The notes under the pieces are model-generated. The model was not told the DNA's origin and did no database searches. It saw nothing but the letters and a program-made list of their open reading frames with translations. From Gliomastix tumulicola (lineage: Eukaryota > Ascomycota > Sordariomycetes > Hypocreales > Bionectriaceae), in NCBI GenBank assembly GCA_001599755.1, contig BCHX01000001.1, positions 372,001-436,000 of the forward strand: DNA of 64,000 nucleotides. The letters run 5' to 3'. The position numbers were made by a program, and so were the translations under genes. Shown piece by piece: positions 42,945 to 53,885 of this stretch. The stretch's first letter is position 1, and every line of letters begins with the position of its first letter.

Positions 42945-43630
42945 CAGTTCGTGGTTGGGCACAGTGATGACCTGCCTTTCGTGAATCACTGCCTCGATGC
43001 TGTAGTCCAACCGTAAGGTGTGTTGACGAGCACCTTAGGATGTTCATGGAACGTAGCACTGTAGGCTTGGAATAGGTGGACCGCTGTGTCAATGACGATC
43101 TCAGCGGATGATGGGTTGACGTATGTCGTGCCCACCATCTCCTCCGATGCATCCTGGAATGAGATGAAGATCATGTTACCATGCGGATTCCGATTCGGGC
43201 GGGGGATTGAATATCGTCACCGCCTCTAGATGTGGCGGTCATGATAGTTGTGCTGGATAATATTTGCTGCTAGCTTTTTGTGTCCTTGCCGTGTTGTCTC
43301 GTGTTCAGACGGAGTGATGAATCACTGCTGTCTAGGTCATGACTGGGTGAGAGCGTCTTGATGGTAGACTTGATCACACACTGTTGAGGCGTAAGTGTGT
43401 GTTCTAACCAGGCACAGTTAAATTCAACCGCGCTCCTGGCCTTTCGAAATAAACAGCCGCTCTGTCTGTTTGTGTTAATCAAGGCAGGTCTCAAAATAGC
43501 GGCTCAGAGTGCTAACAAATCACTCTCGCAACACCATTCAGTATCCAAACCGTCCTTCAGATCAGCACATCTGCGAGACCATTACAGCAGCGAATTCTGG
43601 GGGTTGCGAAAGTATAACCCGTCAACTTAG

Positions 43631-43638
43631 CATAAAAG
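43631..43638 (+). promoter_or_regulatory. TATA-like element (CATAAAAG)
   Basis: Lies 136-143 bases upstream of the ATG at 43774. A C/A-rich leader without introns follows. Confidence 0.45.
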
Positions 43639-43773
43639 CGAGCTGACACTTTGCCCATGAACAATACCTTTTCCTTCTTCATCCCACTCAGAAACCCCTA
43701 AAAGCACTCACACAATCACCTACACAACCCCACACACTACCTTACACACAACTTTTCACCCACTCCCGACATC

Positions 43774-44262
43774 ATGTCTTCTGGTGATTACTACTACGGC
43801 GGCAGCAGCTCTGGCGGCGGCGGCAGCTCCGGCGGCAGCGGCCGTGAAGGCAGCGGTCACGGCGGCTCCGGCGGCTACTACTTTGGCCACCGCGACCCCT
43901 CCAAGTCCACCGGCGAGGAGTGGACGTGCATGTCCTTCCAGTGCCAGCTCTACGGCGGCACCAGGACACGCGGAAACCCCTGCCACCTCTGCAAGGTGCC
44001 CCGCCCTGGCGGCAGCTGCAACCCGGCTCCCCCTGGCCCCAGCCACGGCGGCAGCTCCTCTGGTGGTGGTGGCCAGAACCAGTACGGCTCCAGCTCGTAC
44101 GGTTCTACCTCGTACGGCGGCGGCTCCTCCTCCGGCCAGGGCCAGTCTGGCCAGTCGGGCTCCTCCACCAACAAGGGGAGCTCTTCGGGCGACAAGAAGA
44201 AGTCCAGCAGCAGCAGCAGCAAGAAGAAGAAGTCGTCTTCTTCCAGCAAGAAGAAGTACTAG
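43774..44262 (+). CDS. Ser/Gly/Tyr-rich low-complexity protein with C4 finger
   Basis: Single exon, 162 aa, about half Ser and Gly. It opens MSSGDYYYGGSSSGGGGSSG. In the centre (about 48-80) is one ordered element: EEWTCMSFQCQLYGGTRTRG then NPCHLCKVPRPGG, a W-x-C-x4-C-x12-C-x2-C set that resembles a RanBP2-type zinc finger (W-x-C-x2-4-C ... C-x2-C) with slightly longer spacing. After it come repeats of YGSSSYGSTSYGGGSS, and the tail is KKKSSSSSSKKKKSSSSSKKKY. The layout (Tyr/Ser/Gly-rich disorder plus a RanBP2-like finger) recalls FET-type RNA-binding proteins, but there is no RRM and no RGG block. RNA binding or condensate formation is therefore only a hypothesis. The basic tail suits nucleic-acid contact or nuclear import. 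Confidence 0.75.
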   Translation: MSSGDYYYGGSSSGGGGSSGGSGREGSGHGGSGGYYFGHRDPSKSTGEEWTCMSFQCQLYGGTRTRGNPCHLCKVPRPGGSCNPAPPGPSHGGSSSGGGGQNQYGSSSYGSTSYGGGSSSGQGQSGQSGSSTNKGSSSGDKKKSSSSSSKKKKSSSSSKKKY

Positions 44263-45274
44263 ACGATGGGGCTTGACTCCTTACTCCTCAACTTAAGATC
44301 TTTATCAGCGCGATTGGGTAGACCTTGGCGATGGTGAGTTTTTTTCTTCTAGTTTTCAGTACAAAATCCTTGATGATGGCAACAGCAGCCGGGTCGGGGT
44401 ACGACATGGGAATGGTGGTCAGGCAGTAGTAGCTTTGACCTTGATTAATCAATAAACAACAAGTATTTTATGAACACATTAGTAATTCGGTGACAGACTT
44501 GTGATAGCCGGTCATATCTAATACACCATGGTGACTGTATCCAAATCTTCTTAGCAACCAACTCAGACGAGCTTTATTAGTTTGTTGAAGATCTGGTGGC
44601 GGACGGGGACTTTATGGATGAAAGAAGTGAAATAACCAAGGGCATGAACCTCAGGACTTGGTCGATGAGGACCTCGTTGGTGACCACGATGCAGTTGCTG
44701 AGTCAACGCTGGCGAAAATGAATGTTTCGGTCATCGACAGTCTTGTGAGGGAGGGTGTTCAATTTCCTTGGACGTAGCGTCACCTCCCGATTCACACAAC
44801 CGTCTAGCATTTCCAAGGTGTCTTTCACCCAGTGGGTGTGTATCTTGTATCTCATGGTTCGCATTGTAGATGAAGGCGTGTAATTGTCGGTGCGATGGGA
44901 TCAGCTTGAAGTGGTCAGCCGGTTGAGTGTTCACTGGGCCTGTTGTTCTAGTTCCCCGTCCTCACGTGCGTGATGTATGGCGTCGAGCAAGATTCGTAGG
45001 CGAAATGTAGAGTGAATGAAGTTTAGGATCGTAGGCTGCTGCTACGACAAATAGTCATTGGAAGGCCACTCGTTGAGGATTGGGGCGTGAAAAAAATGCG
45101 AGGTAGGTGAAGGACAAAAAGCTCCTCGACCTGATGTGAATTTCCACGTGCCCCACTTTCACACTTCCACCGGCCTCCAAACAAACAGCCTCCCTCCCGT
45201 CTTCTGACTTTCTTCTCCTCTCTTCTCCTCTCCTGGCTTCCTCTCGTTTTGTTTCCCAACACACACCCCCAACC
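44263..45274. other. 1-kb interval, no gene seen
   Basis: No supported coding region. A C/T-rich stretch at 45190-45270 precedes the next ATG. Confidence 0.55.
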
Positions 45275-46378
45275 ATGGCGCTGCGTGTAAGCCCCAGCAT
45301 CATCGCCGTCAGGGCTTCAACGCCCGAGGCTGCTCCCACTCTTCGGGAGCGCAAGCCTGACCTGGGCGCCTTTCAAGGCTGGTCCGTCGACGAGATCACC
45401 ATGCTTCTGGACTATTTCGACGACGCCACAAAGATTGCCTTCGCCTTCACATCCCGCCCGCTCTTCAACATCCTGATGGAGAGATTCCCAAGACTACTTC
45501 CGCTCGCCTTCGCAGCACGCCAGGCCCTCGTCCCGCTGCTCGAGAAGGACGTCCCGCACCTTTTCTCCTGCAGTGACTGCGTGAAGCTTCACCACTGGGG
45601 CTACGAAGGCTGGCTGCGCGGCCAGGATGGATGGTTCACGGTCAAAGGCCGCTGCCCTCTTTCGCCACAGTCGATCTTCTTCTTCCCCAAGGCCATCCAC
45701 CTTCCCTACTCCCTCGCACGCGTCATCATGAACGGCCACTTCCATGGACCTTCCCACGGCCCTGGGCCCGAAGTGCTCAACTTCACCTACGAGCTCAGGG
45801 ACGAATTCGGCATCACCTGGCCCAGGAAGTGGGAGGCCAAGATTATCGACAACGAACTCGTACTCGCCAGCTTCGTGAGGGTCTCGCAGAGAACCGACGC
45901 CGGGATGTTCACATTCATCAAGAGCAAGATTCCCCATCTTTGCAAGCACCTCAAGACTGAACGACAGCTCCCCGTTCGCCCGGAGCGTTGGGTGGTCGAC
46001 AAGAAGAGCGTTCGCCGGGAAGGTTGGGACGTCGCCCCGAGGGAGAGATACAGGACAGCGAGATTCCGAAGAGCTGTCAAAACGACAATGGAGAGAGACG
46101 TGGCTGTCAAGGCTTGCCGGGTGTGCATGGCCGATGCTTACATCAAGGTCCTTCCGCGCACGGGCGCGTACCGGCGAAAGCAGTGCAAGCTGGAGATCGC
46201 TACATACCACAACCTTGGATCTCTGACCTCGCCACGCGAATGGAAATGGCAGCAGGCGGGGGACGGCCGCCGCATGGGGGATCATAGGAAGGCTAGGGAC
46301 GCGTCTTTGTGCCGTCCGGGTATCATCAGGGAGAAGTGGCACGAGATTGAGAGAGATGTGCCAGCGGGATGGGCTTAG
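45275..46378 (+). CDS. F-box-like fungal protein with zinc-type Cys pair
   Basis: Single exon, 367 aa. Residues ~38-75 (WSVDEITMLLDYFDDATKIA then FAFTSRPLFNILM) match the helix order of an F-box-like motif common in fungal expansions. This is followed by ARQALVPLLEKDVPHLFSCSDCVKLHHWGYEGW, the standard next block (LLEKD.P.L.YC..C.KLH.W). LPYSLARVIMNGHFHGPSHGP is another block shared by this family. The C-terminal third is basic and has a second Cys pair (ACRVCMADAYIK). Function is untested in relatives. An SCF-adaptor role is inferred only from the motif. It is not a close copy of the F-box-like gene at 26791. Confidence 0.72.
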   Translation: MALRVSPSIIAVRASTPEAAPTLRERKPDLGAFQGWSVDEITMLLDYFDDATKIAFAFTSRPLFNILMERFPRLLPLAFAARQALVPLLEKDVPHLFSCSDCVKLHHWGYEGWLRGQDGWFTVKGRCPLSPQSIFFFPKAIHLPYSLARVIMNGHFHGPSHGPGPEVLNFTYELRDEFGITWPRKWEAKIIDNELVLASFVRVSQRTDAGMFTFIKSKIPHLCKHLKTERQLPVRPERWVVDKKSVRREGWDVAPRERYRTARFRRAVKTTMERDVAVKACRVCMADAYIKVLPRTGAYRRKQCKLEIATYHNLGSLTSPREWKWQQAGDGRRMGDHRKARDASLCRPGIIREKWHEIERDVPAGWA

Positions 46379-46963
46379 AGGGAGGATGGCCTGCGATGCT
46401 AAGACAATATTTCATGTACCTTTCCACGAGTCACACTCTCGGCGTCGGGTGGCCATGTGGGATGGTTGAACATAGGGGGAAGCACGATAGTATGGGAATC
46501 ACTAGATGATTGTGATCATTTACCGTAACAGTCGGGTCAATACACCAAAATTTGAATCCAGTTCTCCCAGTTTCTGCTGCGTACCTCAGATCATGAGCCC
46601 CCAAGCTGTGATTTTCCACTACGCCTAATTCCATGTCCTCATGCCATGAATAGGGGATACATCAGTCACAGCCGAATATGACACGCATGTGTGCCATTTA
46701 GTGCCTCATCCATCTTAGTAGATTATTTCATTCCTTGCGGATTGACTTGACGGTCGTGCAATAGTCGTGCGGCTTACTGGTGAACGTGTCGTAGCCCTCG
46801 AGAAGGCCGCTATTGATACGTTCATCAGCAGGCGTCTCGCTGGCGGCTATGTAAGTTGCAGCGTACCCAGTCAGCAATCATACTGTAACGTTTGAAGCAC
46901 GCACGCCAAAGATATATAGGGCCAGGTTACCGGATCACATTGTCAACGTATGCATTCTATCTC
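46379..46963. other. Intergenic, no gene seen
   Basis: Lies between convergent genes. Nothing recognised. Confidence 0.55.
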
Positions 46964-49451
46964 TTAGACAATACTGATCTCGTCCAAAGCCGGATCGCAG
47001 CCAAACTCGTCAACGAGCGCCTGTGACCACGGACTAGCGGGAACGAGGACACGGCTGTCCAAATCTTCAGGATCTCGTTCCAAAAGCTCTTGCTCGAATA
47101 TCCCGGTTTGCCTTGACACTTGACGGAGAAGGAACATCGACTCCGCATCTTGTGAGCTGAGGATGTACTTTCTGACCTTGTCTAAGTTAAAGACAACTCG
47201 CCACTTGCTGCCTTCCTCTGGTTGCGCCCAGACAGTTTCATGCTGTAAGTCATTCTTGACATGCTGCGGCAGGTCGTCGATACTGTAAGCCTGCCACATA
47301 GGGTCTGAGGAGTTTTTGTGTATCCTGCGATGTGGTTGGTAACCTAGTCCATCATCTTGCTGAATGTATTGTGACCAGAGTTCGCGCGTTGGTAGGATGA
47401 CGCCGAGCCATGCGTTGCCTATAGCAGGACAGAAGCTCGGGTCAAAGCATGAATAGTAGGCATCCTTGAAGCTGTGGGTGGGCGGCTGTGAAGGCCCGTT
47501 CAAGCGTTCCTCAAGACACGCCTGAAACACTCTGAGCGCCTGTTGAGGCTGCTTTACAGCAGGAAAGAGGAGCTGGTGGGCTCCGTGCGTAATATTATCG
47601 CCCTGAAAGTCTCTACTACTCAAAGCTTTCGCACGTATCAGCACCGTTGGCAATGCCCACGCAAACGGTCCTATTGTGAGGTTTTCGTCAGGACTAGAAA
47701 GACCTTTGGAAGACCCCCTGATAATATCCCAATCCTCTCTTCCGAGCGTGGGAGGTAGGGCTAAGTTTTTGAAATCGAAAAGGATAAGCTCGCAGCAGGC
47801 GATAAAAGATCGTTCCTTCCTCGCCGATTGCGATAGCCCAGGCGAGGACCTCCGAAGAATGATATATCCCGGCCATCGTTGGCTGTGAAACTGATCAACG
47901 AGGTATATATCATCGTCGTTGATGTGGACAAGCTTGTCAAGGCGATACCGACTAAACAGCAGAATTGGGTTCCCTGCGGAAGACACCTCGAAGACGTTCA
48001 TGGAATCGCTGCGGCCGGTGCCCACGAAAACCGGTTGTGAGAAGATGGTCATAAGGCGGACCATGTCCCCGGTGACAGCGCCGGTTCGGCGTTCAAGTTT
48101 CAAGTTTGATGGAGGCTCGACTTGCCCAGACTCCGAGATATCTTTTCGATATTTGATTGAGAAACCTGGATGTGTAAGGGCATATCCCTGAGGTGGCTTG
48201 AGGGGGTTGCCGAATCGAGGATGGCGCAGCATTCCCCCAAGCCAATCGCCGCCTCTCCACGGCTCGTCCCAGGTCGAGGTCGTGACCGACGCCCAAAGGT
48301 CGCGCAAGCACTTTTTCGAATTCCAATCAGGCATCCAGGATGGCCGATGAGGAGAGTGACTTCTATCACCTGGTGACAAAGGTGGGGGGTAAAGAAGCAA
48401 ACACCACAACTTGTGTTTGAGGAGTAGATAAGCCAGCAGGCCAATATAAACATGCTGTAAAGACAAAGAATAGTCAGCCTGAAAGGCAGGTTCATTCTTG
48501 TCTTGGCTAAAAAGGCCCAAGATACCAAAGATCTGGTCGCGAGGGTCAGCGCAATATGTGGATGAAGTGAGCGCCATGATTTTCGGAAGCATCTCCAGTG
48601 TCCTGTTGTTGAGAGGGCCTTTAGATATGTCCTCAAACCAAGGGGAGGCGGTTCCTATCAGCACGGAGTCGTCTGGTCGGTGATACGTCCGCTCTTCTTG
48701 CCGCTTGTTGAAGCTTCCCTCTCTATGGTCGTCTTTCGGCCAAAGAGAGGAAGACGCGGCATCCGTCCAGAAGTCGATGCCACCAATCCGAATCACGGTG
48801 CGGGTGCTAAGTAGGAGCTCTTGGACGACCCAGAGTCGACTGAAGTATCTCCGTTCAAGCAGTGTCCGTAGATTTAAGTCCCGAATGCCTTTACCGCAGT
48901 GGGGGGATTCTTGGGTGTACTGTGACCTAGCCTGGCTTCCTTTCGATTCTAGCTCTTGTAGCCTGCATCTGCGTGAATATTCGTCTGGTGGCAGCCGCGT
49001 GGCAATGTCCGGACCGAGATAGACGATAACCTGCATGGCCTCGGAGTAGATTTGTGTCATATTCGACGGCGGTGAGACACGCGAGACGAAAATCTTCACC
49101 GCCAAGATCAGCTGGATACACCGGATTTAGGTTTTCTTTCTCATCGTGTGCAGGCAGCGCTGAAATGGCATCGGAGGCCGGGGCTGTATCGCTTCCCGAG
49201 ACTCCCGTATCGGCTTCTAGAGTATCTGTGTACGGCACAGATCTTGGCCACCATAAGCTCATTTGACCTCTTTCGGCATCAGGAGGAGGATCCTGTGCCG
49301 AACTTCCTCCAGCTGCATTTTGAATCTGGACGATTTCTTTGAGGTCGGGTGATTTGCCACAAGCTTGGCAATGAGGGACGCCCTCTAGTCCTGATTCATT
49401 TTGAACGAGAATGCTAGGGTTGAGGCAGGACGAGCTGTGCCACCGAGTCAT
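46964..49451 (-). pseudogene. HET (heterokaryon incompatibility) gene with internal deletion
   Basis: Two minus-strand frames make up one HET-type protein. The N-terminal part (from 49451) has a CxxC finger (HCQACGKSPDLKEIVQIQ), DPPPDAERGQMSLWWPRSVPY and GGEDFRLACLTAVEY, the usual lead-in. HET proteins continue with about 80-100 residues holding the YETVSYVWG and CINQ motifs. Here the sequence jumps near 49055-49070 into another frame at MTQIYSEAMQVIVYLG, followed by YFSRLWVVQELLLS and the long C-terminal region down to 46964 (PRDQIFGILGLF and more). So the first half of the domain has been lost, with a frame change, and no splice site explains it. The C-terminal frame alone opens at 49105 for 713 codons, but its first 15 codons are out-of-frame translation of the lead-in. 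HET proteins trigger non-self cell death, and this copy should be dead or altered. Confidence 0.75.
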
Positions 49452-49804
49452 ATCGCGGGGATTTCTTGACGTACAAGGACGAACTGAAGTAGGATGTTGG
49501 ATGTAGTAGGTAAAGAAGAGGTTTCAAGGAGGGATAAATGAAGCCTGCGAGGAGGAGAAGGAAGAGATGGGCATCGACGCTGCCCTACGAGAATGGAGTG
49601 TGCTCAGCCCCGCCGGGAAATGCCTCACGGTGAGATTGATGAATTGGGGGCGGCCGAGAAGTCACCCTGTGGCTGTGCATGCATCATTAGCAGCGTGACC
49701 AACCACGTAGCACACCCTTCTTTGTGTTTACGAGTTCTACGTCCCTGTCCATGAAGGCCACGATATTCCAATGAACCATGTAGATTCTCTTATATCATAG
49801 TAGG
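49452..49804. other. Intergenic, HET pseudogene promoter side
   Basis: 353 bases. No gene or repeat recognised. Confidence 0.55.
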
Positions 49805-50620
49805 TTATAGAGCCGCACCCCCTTGCAACAAGTAAGTCTTAATGATTGCTCGTAACTCCAGATCCTCGACTCTAGATAGATCTACCGTCTGACGCTCTTT
49901 CAGGAGGTCCTCCATGTCTTCATCCATCAACGCATCCTCACCGACGTGAAGCTCCCACAGACTGATACCAAGAGCAAACAAGTCGTCTTTAGTGGTTGGT
50001 GGTGCGCCGGTGTTGTAATAGTCTCTATTGGGTGCGAGATAACGGTCCGAAACAAGACCTTCCCACGCTTCTGGACATTCGTCCACGAGCCGTGCCGAGT
50101 CGAAGTCGCAAAGCCGTAGCTTGCCGTCATAGCAGCGCAGCAGGTTCGCAGGTTTGATATCGCCATGAATTACGCCGTAGCTGTCATGCAGTGTCTGGAC
50201 AAGCGAGATCATCTCGTTGCTGACTGTCGCTTTGTCTTTCGTTGCGATGCTCTTGAAGTCGAAAGGCGTCTGAAGTTCTGTGAGGATGCCTGAGACTACG
50301 GGTCGTCGTCCAGAATCGGAATCTGCAATTTTCATGACTCTGCCTATAGCTCGGACAGCACAGTCGCCTGCCGCGCGGAACATGTCAAATTCTCGCTGTG
50401 TGGCGTTCTGTTTGTAAGCGAGCCCTTCGAACTCGTACATGTAACCACTGCCGCCTATCGCAATCTCCTTGAGAGCGTCAAGTCGTTCGAAAATGTACTC
50501 GAGAGAGATGTTAGGATGCTTTGGCGGCCATGGTTCGGGCTCCTTCTGTTGCGACAGACTTGAAAAGCCTTGATGAGCAGCCATTATGAGAGGCTTGGGT
50601 ACGGCATCGAGCTGGGGCAT
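49805..50620 (-). CDS. Atypical protein kinase with HGD and DFD motifs
   Basis: Single exon, 271 aa. A small N-lobe starts after about 40 residues: IAIGGSGYMYEFEGLAYKQ has a glycine-rich loop and Lys70. The catalytic loop is VIHGDIKPANLL (152-161), so HRD is HGD with Asp154 and Lys156 kept. The metal motif is CDFDSA (172-174, DFD for DFG). SDRYLAPNRDYYN stands in for the activation-segment end (YxAPE), and TTKDDLFALGISLWELHVG is the D..ALG helix. The HGD/DFD variants are common in small fungal kinases, and the Asp and Lys needed for catalysis are present, so it may be active. It could start at MAAHQGF (residue 13). No regulatory domain is attached. Adjacent to the HET pseudogene and an MFS gene. 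Its targets are unknown. Confidence 0.8.
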   Translation of the reverse strand: MPQLDAVPKPLIMAAHQGFSSLSQQKEPEPWPPKHPNISLEYIFERLDALKEIAIGGSGYMYEFEGLAYKQNATQREFDMFRAAGDCAVRAIGRVMKIADSDSGRRPVVSGILTELQTPFDFKSIATKDKATVSNEMISLVQTLHDSYGVIHGDIKPANLLRCYDGKLRLCDFDSARLVDECPEAWEGLVSDRYLAPNRDYYNTGAPPTTKDDLFALGISLWELHVGEDALMDEDMEDLLKERQTVDLSRVEDLELRAIIKTYLLQGGAAL

Positions 50621-50777
50621 GGCGTTGCCCTTTGGAATAATGTCTAGCCGCCAGCGCAGGAGAGCGTTGAGTTATTTAAGATCCAGCTGAAATTTTTAAT
50701 GGCCGTGTGGGTAAGGTAACATACATCGCTTGCCGCCAACGCAAGATGGTGTCATTCATATAGTAGTCTGTATCGAT

Positions 50778-52299
50778 TCAAACCTTGATACTCAAGAAGA
50801 CAAAGATGGCCAGTACATAGCACGCCGAACTGACAAAGAACGGCATCCCCAACCCCATCCCGCCAACCCCGATTCCTCCCACCCACAGCGCAGCCATCAA
50901 CGGCGCACCGACCAGAGACCCCATTGTCTTGACCAGCATAACAATGGAGAATATCTGCGTGTTCGCAGTCCCCGCTGAATTCGCGCGCTCCTCGTCTCCC
51001 AGGTCGCTCTGCGGGCAGATTGCGGGAGATTTCAGCAGTGAGAGTGTGAAGATGGGCAGCGCTGATCCGATAGCGTAGACCAGCAGTGAAGGGACGAGAA
51101 TCCACATCCATGCCGCGAGGGCGATACCCAGTGCGCCGATGATCGAGACCACGAGACAGTAGTTTGCGTATCGGACGTTCGTCTTGTCGATGCTATCCGA
51201 CCCTGTGAACGTTCGTGTACGGAGGACTCGTGGGATGATGACCGTGAGGAGCGTGAAGTTGATGACGGCTTTTCCTGAGATGAGGTAGCCCGCCGAGGCA
51301 AAGGTCCAATGGTAGCGGCCCGAGATGTACTGCACAAGTAGCTTGGTGTCGGAGCTGGCGAGAGAGGTCAGGAAGAAGCTGAAGAGGAGGAGCGAGAAGT
51401 TTCGCGGGTGGCTTGTAACAAGCCTGACGAGGCTACGTATGTGCGCGATGATGGATGAGAGTGTAGACTTCCTGCCGTCCTGGGCTTTGAGAACCGGCGA
51501 CGACAATAAACCTTGAGTGACCTCGTCATCTGCGCTTGATTCCGGGCTATCCGGGCGACGTGTCTCGTGTGCGGGAAGACGAGCAATGGTCGGCAGCGCA
51601 GCGAGAAGTAATCCAATGCCCAGAAAGAACGGCAGCGGCAGCAATATCGACATGGTGATAGACGACAATGCCGGGCCAAGCAGTGCGACCACGTACGACA
51701 CGGAGCTCATGTATCCAAAGTACGTCGCCCTCCGCACAGGGTCATCTGTGAGGTCCGAGGCGAGCGAGTACATGATGGAGTTGAGTACGCAGTCTCCTCC
51801 CAGGAAAGACAACGTTGGGCCGATGACAATGCTCGTCTTCGGCAGCAAGGCGTCGAGATAGGTGAATAGAACAGCCCAGCAGAGCATGAAGAGGCGTGAG
51901 CTGAGGTTGAGGATGAGGACGAGCCGGCGGCCTTTGCTCTGCGCTACAAAGCTGAGTGGTATCGTCATGACGAAGTCTGGATCGTGAGCTTCGATCGTGA
52001 TGAAGAATGGGGGATCAAGATAGACAGTGGTGCTCACCTCCCATGATCCAGATGGTGTCCATGACGCCCTGCAGGGAGCCCAGCTCCTTCTGCACAGCGT
52101 CGATTTTGCACAGATGCTCGTCGATGTCGCCGCCTCCTGGACCGGCAGCCGAATGATCCTTCTTGCTGTAGTATTCATTGCAGAGCCGGCGCTCGATGAC
52201 TCGGTTCAGCGGCAGCTGGTAGACGCTCATGGCGAGATTGACGAGCAGGACCGTGGCCAGGACAGCCCCGATGCCGCCGGGACTTATTCGACTGGGCAT
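50778..52299 (-). CDS. MFS-type transporter
   Basis: Model: complement(join(50778..51976,52038..52299)), 486 aa; one 61-nt intron joined at G|AC. A membrane carrier with about 11-12 hydrophobic segments. Segment 1 is ISPGGIGAVLATVLLVNLAM. The extracellular loop between segments 1 and 2 is long and acidic (RLCNEYYSKKDHSAAGPGGG), ending at a WIMGDFVMTIPLSFVAQSKGRR segment 2-3 junction, where the usual MFS G-x-x-x-D/N-R/K-G-R-R/K pattern appears as SKGRR. A central loop (TRRPDSPESSADDEVTQG) divides the halves. This layout, with a Cys-rich loop and SxGRR junction, matches fungal MFS families often annotated in metabolite clusters or as efflux pumps. The substrate is unknown. Same strand as the short-chain dehydrogenase upstream, 480 bases away. 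Confidence 0.82.
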
Positions 52300-52778
52300 T
52301 TTTCACATGCCCCGTTTGATAAGTGACAAAAAGAAGCCAGATGCGAAGGCAAATAAAGACAAGTCGTCGAATGTCCCTGATGGGGGGATGAGGGAGAACG
52401 TGAAGTGAGGGACGTGGAATAAAAAAAATGGAGGTGGCAGGATGAGACACAGGTGATTGCTTATCTTTGATAGGTGACATAAAAGACGAGCCGCAATATG
52501 TCAACTGGTCATTCTCAGTACCATGTCATGAGGGACTGGACACCGAATTAACGTTTCAATAAATATTCAAATTAAGGAACAAGACTGCTCTTAAGGTCGG
52601 TTATATGATCTGCGTCGAAACCAATACTCGTTCCTTTGAGTCCTGAGTGAATGATAGCTAGACCAGTATCCCGAACCTGCTGGACAGGACGGAATGTCAG
52701 GTCGGAGGATGAAAGGCTTGTCTCTGGGAGGGCTAAAGAAAATTAAAACAATGAAAGACATAGCAAAATGGAAAGAAG
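52300..52778. other. Intergenic, MFS promoter and SDR 3' region
   Basis: 479 bases. No gene seen. Confidence 0.55.
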
Positions 52779-53885
52779 CTATTCTGACTGGGTGCTTAGG
52801 GAGCTGATGATGCTCCGTACACCAGCAAACTCGAACTCATCAAGCGTCTCATTCCAAAGCCTGTCGGTGGCCCTCTTTCCCTCGGGTGTGTACATGATCT
52901 CGTTAAACCTGCCCAAAAGTCAGTCAAAAGATTACAAAAGGCTTCACATAGTCATCACTTACGGGAAGATGTCCCAGTTCATGACAAATCCGCCATGCGA
53001 CTCCTTGCCAACGACCGCCACCGCATGAACCTCAGCCCACGCCGCTTGTCGCTCCGATCTCGACATCAACGCGAGCAGGGGCGTAAAGAGCCACATCAGG
53101 GCCTTGAAGAGCCACGGCGCTTGGCGTCCCAGTCCAGAGCCTGGTGTGAAGCCGGGCTCTGCGGCGTTGATGATGACGTCCCGCGCGTCCACGTGCTCGG
53201 CGAGCTTCTGAAGAAGCATCAGAACACACATCTTGCTGAGCGAGTACTGCGCCATCGTCTTTTGCATGTTCCACCCCTCCGAATTATCGAACGACGGAAT
53301 GAGAGGGTCAGCGTCGCGGTTCGGGAATGCACATTGGAGACCGAGGGCGGAGGAGATGAGCGTCAGGGTGCCTGGTTTGCCCTTTGGGCTCTTGGTCTTG
53401 AGCACGGGGAGAAGCAGGATTGCGAGGAGTGCGGTTGAAATGTAGTTGACCTGGAAAGTGACTTCGTGGCCTGTGGAAGGAGATGTTGCGAACGGGCCTC
53501 CTGAAATACCAGCATTCAGCAATGCCATGTCAAGGCGATCGAGCCTCTCGTGACATCTCTTCACAAATGACTGTATGGAGTCATACGAGAGCATGTCAAG
53601 CTGCCATACGTCAATCTGGGCCTTGGGGAAGTCCTTGCGAAGAGTCTGGGCCGCAGCTTCGCCCTTGTCGATTGAACGGACGGCCATGATAAGGTGGCTC
53701 AGCTTGTGCGCCAGTAGAACACGGGCAGCCTGGAAGCCTATTCCCGTATTGCTACCCGTGACGATGGCGGTTTGGCCTGAGAGGTTGAGTGTGGCCGGGG
53801 GAGGGATTGGTTTCGTCTTGATGTGGGAGAGCGTAAAGAGCTGCATGGGCGTCAGCTCCAGGGGGGCTTTTGCGGCGGACGCCAT
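52779..53885 (-). CDS. Short-chain dehydrogenase/reductase
   Basis: Model: complement(join(52779..52908,52963..53885)), 350 aa; one 54-nt intron joined at CC|G, which adds the last 43 residues (FNEIMYTPEGKRATDRLWNE...). The classical SDR elements are present: TGSNTGIG (43-50) for NAD(P), the LLNAG motif (122-126), Ser178/179 in LISSALG, and YSLSK with catalytic Tyr214 and Lys218. AEPGFTPGSG follows as the PG motif. The N-terminal 30 residues precede the fold without a clear targeting signal. A hydrophobic stretch near 260-275 (LFKALMWLFTPLLALMS) is typical of WW-domain-oxidoreductase-like and retinol-dehydrogenase-like SDRs. The enzyme probably reduces or oxidises a hydrophobic ketone/alcohol. 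It is divergent from the transcription-factor gene at 54482, with 600 bases between their starts. Confidence 0.9.

Larger units (their letters stand above)
42823..43773. other. Divergent intergenic region
   Basis: Lies between velvet-like copy B (leftward) and the low-complexity gene (rightward). Open frames at 42819-43174 on the minus strand are short and out of register with copy B, and I take them as leader sequence. Confidence 0.5.

Noticed and set aside
42819..43174. A third velvet-like gene
   Set aside because: The two short frames do not contain the velvet signature and overlap the leader and TATA region of copy B.
46964..49105. A complete 713-residue HET protein starting at 49105
   Set aside because: Its first ~15 residues are out-of-frame reading of the normal lead-in, and the SYVWG/CINQ half of the domain is missing.
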